Assembly: GCA_033764865.1 (NCBI GenBank)
Contig: JANRIM010000060.1
Coordinates: forward strand, 1 to 9,061
Source of the DNA: VFBF01 sp033764865
Lineage (GTDB): Bacteria; Pseudomonadota; Alphaproteobacteria; Caulobacterales; Aquidulcibacteraceae
Direction of reading: 5' to 3'
Length of the DNA: 9,061 bases
The notes below the pieces were generated by a model. The model was not told the origin of the DNA, did no database searches, and saw only the letters and a list, made by a program, of their open reading frames with translations. This document shows, piece by piece, positions 1-5,719 of the stretch; position 1 is the first letter of the stretch; every line of letters starts with the position of its first letter. A program made the translations under genes and the position numbers.

Positions 1-1
1 C

Positions 2-856
2 TTGGGTCACCCAGACAAGCCAATCGCAAGCTTCCTGTTTGCTGGGCCCACGGGCGTCGGCAAAACCGAATTGGCCAAGCAATTGGCGGAAAACCTAGGC
101 GTTCAGTTCGTGCGCTTCGACATGTCGGAGTACATGGAGCGTCACACCGTGAGCCGCCTCATCGGCGCACCTCCCGGCTATGTGGGCTACGATCAGGGCG
201 GCCTGCTCACCGACGGCATCGACCAGCATCCGCACTCCGTGCTGCTGCTCGATGAGATCGAGAAGGCGCACCCGGACCTGTTCAACATCCTGCTGCAGGT
301 CATGGATCACGGCACGCTGACGGACGCCAACGGCAAGAAGGTCGACTTCAGGAACGTCATCCTGATCATGACCACCAACGCCGGGGCGGCGGACGCCTCG
401 AAAATGTCCATCGGTTTCGGTGCCGGCAAGAAGGATCACGAGAACGAGGAGGCCATCAAGCGCCTCTTCACGCCGGAGTTCCGCAACCGGCTCGACGCGG
501 TGATCCCCTTCGCGTCGCTGGCGCCGGAGATCGTTCGCAACGTCGTCCAGAAGTTCGTCATCCAGCTGGAGGCGCAGCTCTCGGAGCGTCACGTGCAGGT
601 CGAGATGACGGACGCGGCGGCGGACTGGATCGTGAAGCGCGGCTATGACGAGGCGTTCGGCGCGCGCCCGCTCGCGCGGGTGATCGCCGAGCACGTCAAG
701 AAGCCGATGGCGGACGAACTCCTCTTCGGGAAGCTGAAGGACGGCGGAATCGTCAAGGTCGACATCGACAAGACCGACCCCGACAAGCTCGCATTCGAGT
801 ACATCCAGGAGACGCGCCCGAAGGACGAGGCGCAAAAGCCGAAGGAACTGGCGTAG
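2..856 (+). CDS. clpA: ATP-dependent Clp protease ATP-binding subunit ClpA (3' part; 5' end outside window)
   Basis: AAA+ unfoldase that feeds substrates to the ClpP peptidase in the cytoplasm. The window holds only the second ATPase module and C-terminal domain, about 284 residues of a protein usually near 750-780. Visible in order: Walker A GPTGVGKT (residues 15-22), pore loop GYVGYD (59-64), Walker B LLLDEIEKAH (81-90), an IGF tripeptide (137-139) at the ClpP-docking loop, an arginine-finger segment TPEFRNRLD (157-165), and sensor-2 GARPL (220-224) inside the small C-terminal domain. The IGF loop separates it from ClpB, which does not bind ClpP. The reading frame is open at the left edge, so the first codon here is internal and not a start. 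The gene ends in TAG and is followed 34 bp later by a strong terminator. It converges with the outer-membrane protein gene on the other strand. Identification is very secure. Confidence 0.97.
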   Translation: MGHPDKPIASFLFAGPTGVGKTELAKQLAENLGVQFVRFDMSEYMERHTVSRLIGAPPGYVGYDQGGLLTDGIDQHPHSVLLLDEIEKAHPDLFNILLQVMDHGTLTDANGKKVDFRNVILIMTTNAGAADASKMSIGFGAGKKDHENEEAIKRLFTPEFRNRLDAVIPFASLAPEIVRNVVQKFVIQLEAQLSERHVQVEMTDAAADWIVKRGYDEAFGARPLARVIAEHVKKPMADELLFGKLKDGGIVKVDIDKTDPDKLAFEYIQETRPKDEAQKPKELA

Positions 857-890
857 ACCAGCGCCGTCCCGTCGGCATACCGCACAAAGA

Positions 891-920
891 AAAGGGCGAC
901 CTCAAAAGGTCGCCCTTTTT
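891..920. terminator. Rho-independent terminator, probably bidirectional (clpA / outer-membrane protein)
   Basis: A perfect 12-bp stem (891-902 paired with 907-918) with a 4-base loop CAAA is followed on the plus strand by a T run (916-920). On the minus strand the same stem is followed by TTTTCTTT (from the A-rich bases 886-893), so it can also stop transcripts of the convergent outer-membrane protein gene. It begins 34 bp after the clpA stop codon. Confidence 0.9.
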
Positions 921-992
921 CGTTGTTTCGCGCGGGTAGGCCGTACGTCGCGTTCCCTGCAAGCCTACGCCCACCGCGCGCGGCGAAGCACA

Positions 993-1023
993 CGACGGCG
1001 CGCCCTAAACGATCGCGCCGTCG
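993..1023. repeat. GC-rich 10-bp inverted repeat downstream of the outer-membrane protein gene
   Basis: Bases 993-1002 (CGACGGCGCG) pair perfectly with 1014-1023, leaving an 11-base loop. On the minus strand this hairpin lies 20 bp after the stop of the barrel protein gene. It has no T run beyond it, so it is not a classical intrinsic terminator alone. It could slow RNA polymerase or protect the mRNA 3' end, ahead of the true terminator at 891-920. Confidence 0.6.
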
Positions 1024-1043
1024 CATGGTTCTTGATCGTCCCC

Positions 1044-1886
1044 TCAGCGGCCGAAGCGGTACGTGGCCGTCACGCGCACGGAGTGCAGGTCGAAGGTGTC
1101 ATCGGTGCGGCGCGCGTCCGTGCCGCCCGCGTCCACCAGGACGAAGGGATGGTTGGCGGCGGCGCCGCCGCGTCCGAAATTGACCACATAGCCCTCGTCG
1201 TCGAGCGAGGTGTAGAGATACTCCGCACCGATGGCGAAGGGGCTGTCGGCGATCTTTCGCTCGACGCCAGCGCCTACCTGATAGCCCTGACCGTCATCCC
1301 CGCCGCGCGGCGTGAAACTGTTGAGGCCGTTGGTGGTGCTGAATGTGCGCTCGATGTCGGCGAACGCAATGCCCGCCGTGCCGTACGCGAGGTACGAGCC
1401 GAACACCGGCGCGCCCACACGCCCGCGCAGCGCATAGAGGGTGTCGATCGAGCGTTTGAACGAATAGCCCGCCGGCGTCGTCGTGAAGGCGGTGGCGTCA
1501 TCGTTGATGTTGGCGAACGCAACCTCGCCCACCACGCCGAGAACGAGGCCGTTGTACTCCCAGTCGTACCCCGCGCGCAGCCCGACGTCGGCGGCGCCGT
1601 CGTCTTCGGTGCATCCGCCCGCAGCGCTGTTTCCGCGGTTGGCTCCATCACAGAACCCGGGGGAAAAGACATCGGCGCCCGCTGCGTTGCGCACCGTATC
1701 GTTGAAGGCGCCGTCGCGGTTCGCATCGAAGCCGATGCGCTCGTCCTCATCCTCGTTGAGCACGGTGTACCCCAGATGGCCGCCGACGTATGGGCCTGCC
1801 CAGTCTTGCGCCGTCGTCTGCGCATGGGCAGGCGAGGCGATGGCGAGCAGGGAACCTGCCACCGCAAATGATCTCAATGAAAACAT
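1044..1886 (-). CDS. Secreted outer-membrane beta-barrel protein (porin-family / OMP_b-brl type)
   Basis: A 280-residue exported protein, expected to form a small barrel in the outer membrane; its ligand or role is unknown. Residues 1-22 form a clear Sec signal peptide ending AHA before Q23. The mature protein opens with DWAGPYVGGHLGY (28-40), the first-strand signature of alphaproteobacterial porin-family proteins, and alternating hydrophobic/aromatic strands continue to the C-terminal YRFGR. Between the first strands sits a long, very acidic loop (E45-E49), then a calcium-loop-like DANRDGAFND (54-63), then two cysteines (C79, C92) that could form a disulfide. The ATG at 1886 was chosen because it starts the signal peptide and has a purine-rich AAGAGAG a few bases upstream; a much longer open frame continues upstream but runs antisense over other genes. 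The gene is divergent from the lipoprotein gene and convergent with clpA. The fold is likely; the precise family is less certain. Confidence 0.85.
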   Translation of the reverse strand: MFSLRSFAVAGSLLAIASPAHAQTTAQDWAGPYVGGHLGYTVLNEDEDERIGFDANRDGAFNDTVRNAAGADVFSPGFCDGANRGNSAAGGCTEDDGAADVGLRAGYDWEYNGLVLGVVGEVAFANINDDATAFTTTPAGYSFKRSIDTLYALRGRVGAPVFGSYLAYGTAGIAFADIERTFSTTNGLNSFTPRGGDDGQGYQVGAGVERKIADSPFAIGAEYLYTSLDDEGYVVNFGRGGAAANHPFVLVDAGGTDARRTDDTFDLHSVRVTATYRFGR

Positions 1887-2030
1887 GGAACTGTCTCTCT
1901 TCGACGGACCGGAGGCGGCCATGGCGCGATACGTGCGTCGATCGTGCGCGGATGAACGAAAAGAGGGTGCGAACATCGCCCATACCCGAAAAGCGAGCGC
2001 CGTCGCGCGCAGGCCCGCCCATGGTGTAAA

Positions 2031-2046
2031 GTTCCTCAAAGGGAAC
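2031..2046. promoter_or_regulatory. Inverted repeat GTTCC-N6-GGAAC in the divergent intergenic region
   Basis: The 201-bp region 1887-2087 separates the divergent barrel-protein and lipoprotein genes and must hold both promoters. The clearest structure in it is this 5-bp perfect inverted repeat with a 6-base spacer, 42 bp before the lipoprotein start. It could be an operator. No convincing -35/-10 pair was found for either direction. It does not match the alphaproteobacterial LexA box, which is a direct repeat of GTTC. Confidence 0.3.
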
Positions 2047-2087
2047 CGTCTCCGCCCCGGACACGACGGCGCAGGAAGGAACACGCC

Positions 2088-3065
2088 ATGACACGTCTGT
2101 CTCCGATGATGGCGATCGCGCTTGGCCTTTTGGCGATCGCGTGCGCGCACGACCCAACGCCGCCGACGGCGCCGGTGGCTGTGGTTCCCCCGGTGGTCGC
2201 GCCGCTGGCGTTCGCAACGCCGATGCAGTGTGGAGACACCGCGATCCTCGTGGGCATGCAGGGCGATGGGATGACACTGGAGGTGGGCGGCGTTCGGTAC
2301 GCGCTGGAGCGCACGCCCGCAGGCTCGGGCGCGCGCTACGTCGTTGCCGGCGATCCCGCCACCGTGCTCTGGAGCAAGGGCGATCGCGCGTTGTTGACGC
2401 TCGCGGGAAAGGACCTTCCGGAGTGCGTGAAGGCCGGCGCCGCGCCCGCGGCGCTGCGTGCGTCCGGCAACGAGCCGTTCTGGTCGCTGACCATCGATGC
2501 AGGCCGACTTGTCTTCGACACGCCCGACCCCGCTGCACGCCTGGAAGCGGCGGCGCCGGTGCCGGTGGCGAGTGGCGAAGGCCTGGCGTACGCCGTGGCG
2601 GCAGGCGGGCGGGTCTTGCACGCGACTGTCACGCCGCGCGTGTGCGTGGACGACATGTCCGGCGCCACGCGGCCGCAGACAGTGGTCGTCACCGTGGACG
2701 GCGTGCGCTACGCAGGGTGCGGCGGGGAGGCGAAGGCCATGCTGGTAGGCGCTGAATGGGTCGTGGAAGATATCGCCGGCGGCGGCGTCGTCGACGGCGC
2801 GCGCGCAACGGTGCAGTTTGGCGAGGACGGCCGCGTGAGCGGCAGAGCCTCCTGCAATCGCTACTTCGGCGCCTACACGCTCACCGGCGAAAGCCTTACG
2901 TTCTCTGCGCTGGGATCCACGCGGATGATGTGCCCGCCGCCGCTCATGATCCAGGAGCGGGCGTTTCTCGAAGTGTTGGGCGCCGTCACGGGCTACGCGT
3001 TCGACGACACGGGCGCCCTGGTGCTCCAGGCCGGCGACGGGCGAACCATCAAGGCGCGCCGCTAG
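2088..3065 (+). CDS. Lipoprotein with fused MliC-like, COG3650-like and META (HslJ-like) domains
   Basis: A 325-residue predicted lipoprotein facing the periplasm. The signal peptide ends in a lipobox AIAC with C19 as the lipidation site, followed by a Pro/Ala/Val-rich linker (22-45). Residues 46-115 look like MliC, an inhibitor of C-type lysozyme: C48 and C113 bracket a GARY...SKGDRALL core. Residues 122-213 match the COG3650 type: NEPFWSL (128-134), then CVDDMSG (186-192) and a closing GCGG (210-213). Residues 219-325 are a META/HslJ domain, with SCNRYFGAY (255-263) and STRMMC (277-282). Three cysteine pairs, one per domain, suggest disulfides. The start is supported by GGAAGGA seven bases before the ATG. 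Its stop overlaps that of the convergent HIT gene. Lysozyme inhibition and an envelope-stress role are inferences from the domain families. The domain calls are by recognition of motifs, not by a search. Confidence 0.9.
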   Translation: MTRLSPMMAIALGLLAIACAHDPTPPTAPVAVVPPVVAPLAFATPMQCGDTAILVGMQGDGMTLEVGGVRYALERTPAGSGARYVVAGDPATVLWSKGDRALLTLAGKDLPECVKAGAAPAALRASGNEPFWSLTIDAGRLVFDTPDPAARLEAAAPVPVASGEGLAYAVAAGGRVLHATVTPRVCVDDMSGATRPQTVVVTVDGVRYAGCGGEAKAMLVGAEWVVEDIAGGGVVDGARATVQFGEDGRVSGRASCNRYFGAYTLTGESLTFSALGSTRMMCPPPLMIQERAFLEVLGAVTGYAFDDTGALVLQAGDGRTIKARR

Positions 3066-3493
3066 AGCGCGGCGGCGATCCTTGCGGCCAGCGTATTGAG
3101 CTCGCCGATGTCGGCCATGGACGCCTTGCCGTGGCCCTTCATCGCCTCGCCCTCGCTGCGCGGCAGGATGTGAAAATGGCAGTGGAAAACGGTCTGGCCC
3201 GCGGGCGCACCGTTCAACTGCATCAGCATCACGCCATCCGGCGCCAGCGCTTTCTCCACCGCGCGCGCCACGGTGTGTACACGCGTCATGAAGGGACCGA
3301 AGGCGTCTGGCGGGAAGTCCAGGATGGTGCGCGCCGCCAGCTTCGGGATCACCAGCGTGTGGCCGGTGACCTGCGGAAAGACGTCCATGAACGCCAGCGC
3401 CACATCGTCCTCGAACACGCGCGCGCATGGCGCCTCGCCGCGCAGGATCTTGGCGAAAATGTTGGATGGATCGTAGGCGCCGTGCAGGCTCAT
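3062..3493 (-). CDS. HIT family nucleotide hydrolase/transferase
   Basis: A 143-residue cytoplasmic protein of the histidine-triad superfamily, Hint/Fhit type, which hydrolyses nucleoside phosphoramidates or dinucleoside polyphosphates. The catalytic triad is H104-C-H106-F-H108-I-L, inside GQTVFHCHFHILPR (99-112). The N-terminal fold is also typical: NIFAKILRGEAPCARVFED (11-29), FMDVFPQVTGHTLVIPK (35-51) and QLNG (92-95). The length is normal for the family. Its ATG overlaps the stop of the upstream DUF482 gene in an ATGA (3490-3493), so translation is probably coupled, and it is the last gene of the RidA-like/DUF482/HIT operon. Its TAG stop overlaps the TAG of the convergent lipoprotein gene within the palindrome CTAG (3062-3065). 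The natural substrate cannot be told from the sequence. Confidence 0.95.
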   Translation of the reverse strand: MSLHGAYDPSNIFAKILRGEAPCARVFEDDVALAFMDVFPQVTGHTLVIPKLAARTILDFPPDAFGPFMTRVHTVARAVEKALAPDGVMLMQLNGAPAGQTVFHCHFHILPRSEGEAMKGHGKASMADIGELNTLAARIAAAL

Positions 3494-4656
3494 GGCGTTT
3501 CCCCCTTTCGGAACGGCGTATGCTCGGCCAGCGCTTCGATTTCATGCGCCACGGCCGGGCGCTCGGTCTCCAGGTAGTGCGCCACTGCGTTGCGCAGCCC
3601 CGGGTGGGCGATCCAGTGGGCGGAGTACGTCGTCACCGGCGCGTAGCCCCGCAGGAGCTTGTGCTCGCCCTGTGCGCCCGCCTCCACGCGGGCGAGACCG
3701 CGTGCGATCGCGAAGTCCATGGCCTGGTAGTAGCAGAGCTCAAAGTGCAGGAACTGCACATCCTCCACGCATCCCCAATAGCGGCCGTAAAGCGTGTCCG
3801 ACCCGATGAGGTTGAGCGCGCTCGCGACGGGCCTCCCATCCCGCTCGGCGAGGAAAAGCGCGCACCGGTCGCCCATGCGCGTGGCGAGTTGGGTGAAGAA
3901 GTCGCGGTTCAGATAGGGCTGGCCCCACTTGCGGGCGCCGGTGTCCATGTAGCAGCGGAAAAAGAAGTCCCAGTGCGTGGTCGTGATGGCGTCGCCTTCC
4001 AGGCATCGCACGGTGAGACCCTCCACCGCGCGTTCCCGCTCACGGCGGATGGTCTTGCGCTTGCTGGAGGAAAGCGCGCCGAGGAAATCGGCGAAGCTTG
4101 AATAGCCTGCATTGGTCCAGTGGAACTGCACGCCCGTGCGTCGCAGGAATCCCAGCGCGCCCAGCCGCGTCCACTCCGCTTCGGTGGGGAAGGTGACGTG
4201 CAGCGAGGAGGCGCGCGTGACGGGTACGGCGTCCACGGCGCCCATGGCCAGCGCGTCCGCCACGGCGGGATCGCGCGCAAGGATGCGCCGCCCCGTGACG
4301 GGCGTGAACGGTGCGGCGCACTGGAGCTTGGGATAATAGAGCCCGCCGGCGCGGCGCATGGCGTCCGCCCAGGCGTGATCGAAGACATATTCGCCCATGG
4401 AGTGGGTCTTCACGTAGAGCGGCATGGCGCCCACGAGGCAGCCCTGCGCGTCGTGCGCCAGAACGTGGCGCGGCGTCCAGCCCGTGCCCGCGCCGACGCA
4501 GCCGGCGGCCTCAAGCGCCTCCAGAAAATCCCACGTGATGAAGGGGTCGAACCGTTCGCCCGGTGGGTTGGCCAGCGCATCCCATGCGGCCCGATCGACG
4601 CCGAGAAGCCCTGCGGCCAGCGTGATCGTCACCGTGTCTCGCGTCCCGTCGGCCAT
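3490..4656 (-). CDS. DUF482 / FemAB-like GNAT-fold N-acyltransferase (COG3146)
   Basis: A 388-residue cytoplasmic protein resembling the DUF482/COG3146 family of predicted N-acyltransferases, which has two linked GNAT-like folds related to the FemAB peptidoglycan-modifying enzymes. The substrate of the family is not settled. Recognisable segments in order: DPFITWDFLEALEAAG (37-52), MPLYVKTHSMGEYVFDHAWADA (78-99), YYPKLQCAAPFTPVTG (107-122), SSSKRKTIRRERE (196-208), FFRCYMDTGARKWGQPYLNRDFF (232-254), and near the end GAQGEHKLLRGYAP (327-340). The length is normal for the family. The gene starts six bases after the stop of the RidA-like gene and overlaps the HIT gene by four bases, so all three are probably on one mRNA. 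The ATG at 4656 fits this spacing, although no strong ribosome-binding site precedes it. Family membership is sure; the biochemical role is not. Confidence 0.93.
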   Translation of the reverse strand: MADGTRDTVTITLAAGLLGVDRAAWDALANPPGERFDPFITWDFLEALEAAGCVGAGTGWTPRHVLAHDAQGCLVGAMPLYVKTHSMGEYVFDHAWADAMRRAGGLYYPKLQCAAPFTPVTGRRILARDPAVADALAMGAVDAVPVTRASSLHVTFPTEAEWTRLGALGFLRRTGVQFHWTNAGYSSFADFLGALSSSKRKTIRRERERAVEGLTVRCLEGDAITTTHWDFFFRCYMDTGARKWGQPYLNRDFFTQLATRMGDRCALFLAERDGRPVASALNLIGSDTLYGRYWGCVEDVQFLHFELCYYQAMDFAIARGLARVEAGAQGEHKLLRGYAPVTTYSAHWIAHPGLRNAVAHYLETERPAVAHEIEALAEHTPFRKGETP

Positions 4657-4662
4657 GGCCGA

Positions 4663-5127
4663 TTATGTAGCGATGGCGAACACCGCGTCCACCTCCACCG
4701 CGAACCCCATCGGCAGATTGGCCACGCCGATGGCCGACCGCGCATGGCGTCCGGCCTCGCCCAGCACATCGACCATGAGGTCCGAGCAGCCGTTGATCAC
4801 CTTCGGGATCTCGTCGAAGTGCGGCGCGACGTTGACGAACCCGGCCAGCTTCACGGCGCGGATCACGCGGTCGAGATCGCCCTTGCAGGCGGCCTTCAGT
4901 TGCGCCAGCAGGTTCAGCCCGCACAGCCGCGCCGCCGCCTGGCCCTGCTCAAGCGTGAGCGGCGCGCCGAGCTTGCCTTTCACGCCGCCGGAGGCGTCGA
5001 CGCTGACCTGCCCGGATATGTGGACAAGCCCGCCCACCTCCACGAACGGCACGTAGGACGCGATCGGCGGAACCGGCGTGGGCAGGGCGATGCCGAGTTC
5101 GGCGAGGCGGGCTTCGATGGCGGGCAT
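4663..5127 (-). CDS. RidA/YjgF/UK114 family protein lacking the usual catalytic arginine
   Basis: A 154-residue member of the Rid superfamily, which forms trimers with a chorismate-mutase-like fold. Canonical RidA deaminates reactive enamine/imine intermediates made by PLP enzymes. The longer form starting IEARLAELGI (4-13), with the SGQ strand (38-40), suggests the subgroup labelled YjgF_endoribonc. In E. coli RidA the catalytic arginine lies in an ARLP motif near the C-terminus; the aligned segment here is ANLP (136-139), so N137 replaces it. Deaminase activity is therefore doubtful and another ligand or activity is likely. The ATG at 5127 was chosen over an upstream extension because GAAGGA lies seven bases before it and the N-terminus matches the family. 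It is the first gene of the RidA-like/DUF482/HIT operon and is divergent from the DUF985 cupin. Not given the ridA symbol for this reason. Confidence 0.93.
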   Translation of the reverse strand: MPAIEARLAELGIALPTPVPPIASYVPFVEVGGLVHISGQVSVDASGGVKGKLGAPLTLEQGQAAARLCGLNLLAQLKAACKGDLDRVIRAVKLAGFVNVAPHFDEIPKVINGCSDLMVDVLGEAGRHARSAIGVANLPMGFAVEVDAVFAIAT

Positions 5128-5149
5128 GGGGTGGTCCTTCAGCTGCTCG

Positions 5150-5179
5150 CTTATCGCGTGGCGCGGTGCGGTGTCGCAA
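5150..5179 (-). promoter_or_regulatory. Possible sigma70-type promoter of the RidA-like/DUF482/HIT operon
   Basis: On the minus strand TTGCGA (5179-5174) lies 18 bp before GATAAG (5155-5150), four of six matches to each consensus hexamer. A transcript would start near 5143, just before the GAAGGA ribosome-binding site (5140-5135) of the RidA-like gene. This is a by-eye match in GC-rich DNA and is weak on its own; the position supports it. Confidence 0.35.
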
Positions 5180-5205
5180 GCCTCCGGCAATGATACGTTG
5201 GCGTC

Positions 5206-5661
5206 ATGATCACGCCGACCACCACCGCAGCCGATCTCATCACCGCCCTCCGCATGAAGCCGCACCCCGAGGGTGGGCATTATGTGGAGACGTTCCGCGA
5301 CGAGATCGTGGATGGGCGTGCGCGGTCCACGGCGATCTACTTCCTGCTGCAGGCCGGGGAGGCGTCGCATTGGCACAAGGTGGACGCGGTGGAGTTCTGG
5401 CTCTGGCACGCGGGCGCGCCGCTGGCGCTGTCCGTCGCGTACGACAACGCGCTGCCCTTCACGCTGACGATGGGGCCCGACGTGCTGGGCGGACAGTACC
5501 CGCAGGTCGTCGTGCCCGCGGGCGCCTGGCAGGCGGCGAGGATCCAATCTGACGCGGCCGGCGGGGACTGGACGCTGGTGAGCTGCGTGGTGGCGCCGGG
5601 CTTCCGGTTCGCCGGCTTCACGCTCGCGCCGCCGGGGTGGGAGCCGCCCTCGCCCGCCTGA
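5206..5661 (+). CDS. DUF985 family cupin (Cupin_5)
   Basis: A 151-residue single-domain cupin of the DUF985/Cupin_5 family. Its reaction is unknown; relatives have been linked to sugar or small-molecule chemistry only loosely. Family marks are HPEGGHYVETFRD (20-32), STAIYFLL (41-48), the metal-site motif SHWHKVDAVEFW (54-65) with H55, H57 and E63 as likely ligands, VVVPAGAWQAA near the middle of the second half, and the ending LVSCVVAPGFRFAGF before LAPPGW. The ATG at 5206 gives the usual N-terminus. No Shine-Dalgarno sequence precedes it; a TGATAC (5191-5196) ends nine bases before the ATG, which would suit a leaderless mRNA. The gene stands alone: divergent from the RidA-like gene and convergent with dinB, with 58 bp and no visible terminator between them (5662-5719). 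Confidence 0.93.
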   Translation: MITPTTTAADLITALRMKPHPEGGHYVETFRDEIVDGRARSTAIYFLLQAGEASHWHKVDAVEFWLWHAGAPLALSVAYDNALPFTLTMGPDVLGGQYPQVVVPAGAWQAARIQSDAAGGDWTLVSCVVAPGFRFAGFTLAPPGWEPPSPA

Positions 5662-5719
5662 GCGGATGATGCGGACGGAAGGCGGTGCGGAGGTTCGCAG
5701 CCCTCAAAGCGCGGATCGC

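Noticed and set aside
95..835. Minus-strand open frame opposite clpA
   Set aside because: Shadow frame of the conserved ClpA coding sequence; no motif or ribosome-binding site.
2031..2067. Possible EcfG general-stress promoter (GGAAC at 2042-2046) before the lipoprotein gene
   Set aside because: At 16-17 bases downstream the sequence is ACGA/CGAC, not CGTT, and the start would fall on the ribosome-binding site. The minus-strand GGAAC also lacks a matching -10.
1044..3545. Very long minus-strand open frame (833 codons) across the barrel, lipoprotein and HIT genes
   Set aside because: Only its last 280 codons form a real protein with a signal peptide. The rest is antisense to the lipoprotein and out of frame with HIT, with Arg/His-rich low-complexity sequence typical of GC-rich shadow frames.
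4120..5193. Plus-strand open frame of 357 codons opposite the DUF482 and RidA-like genes
   Set aside because: Antisense to two well-recognised genes and without any domain signature.
5662..5719. Terminator between the convergent cupin and dinB genes
   Set aside because: No stem with a T run is visible in the 58-bp gap.
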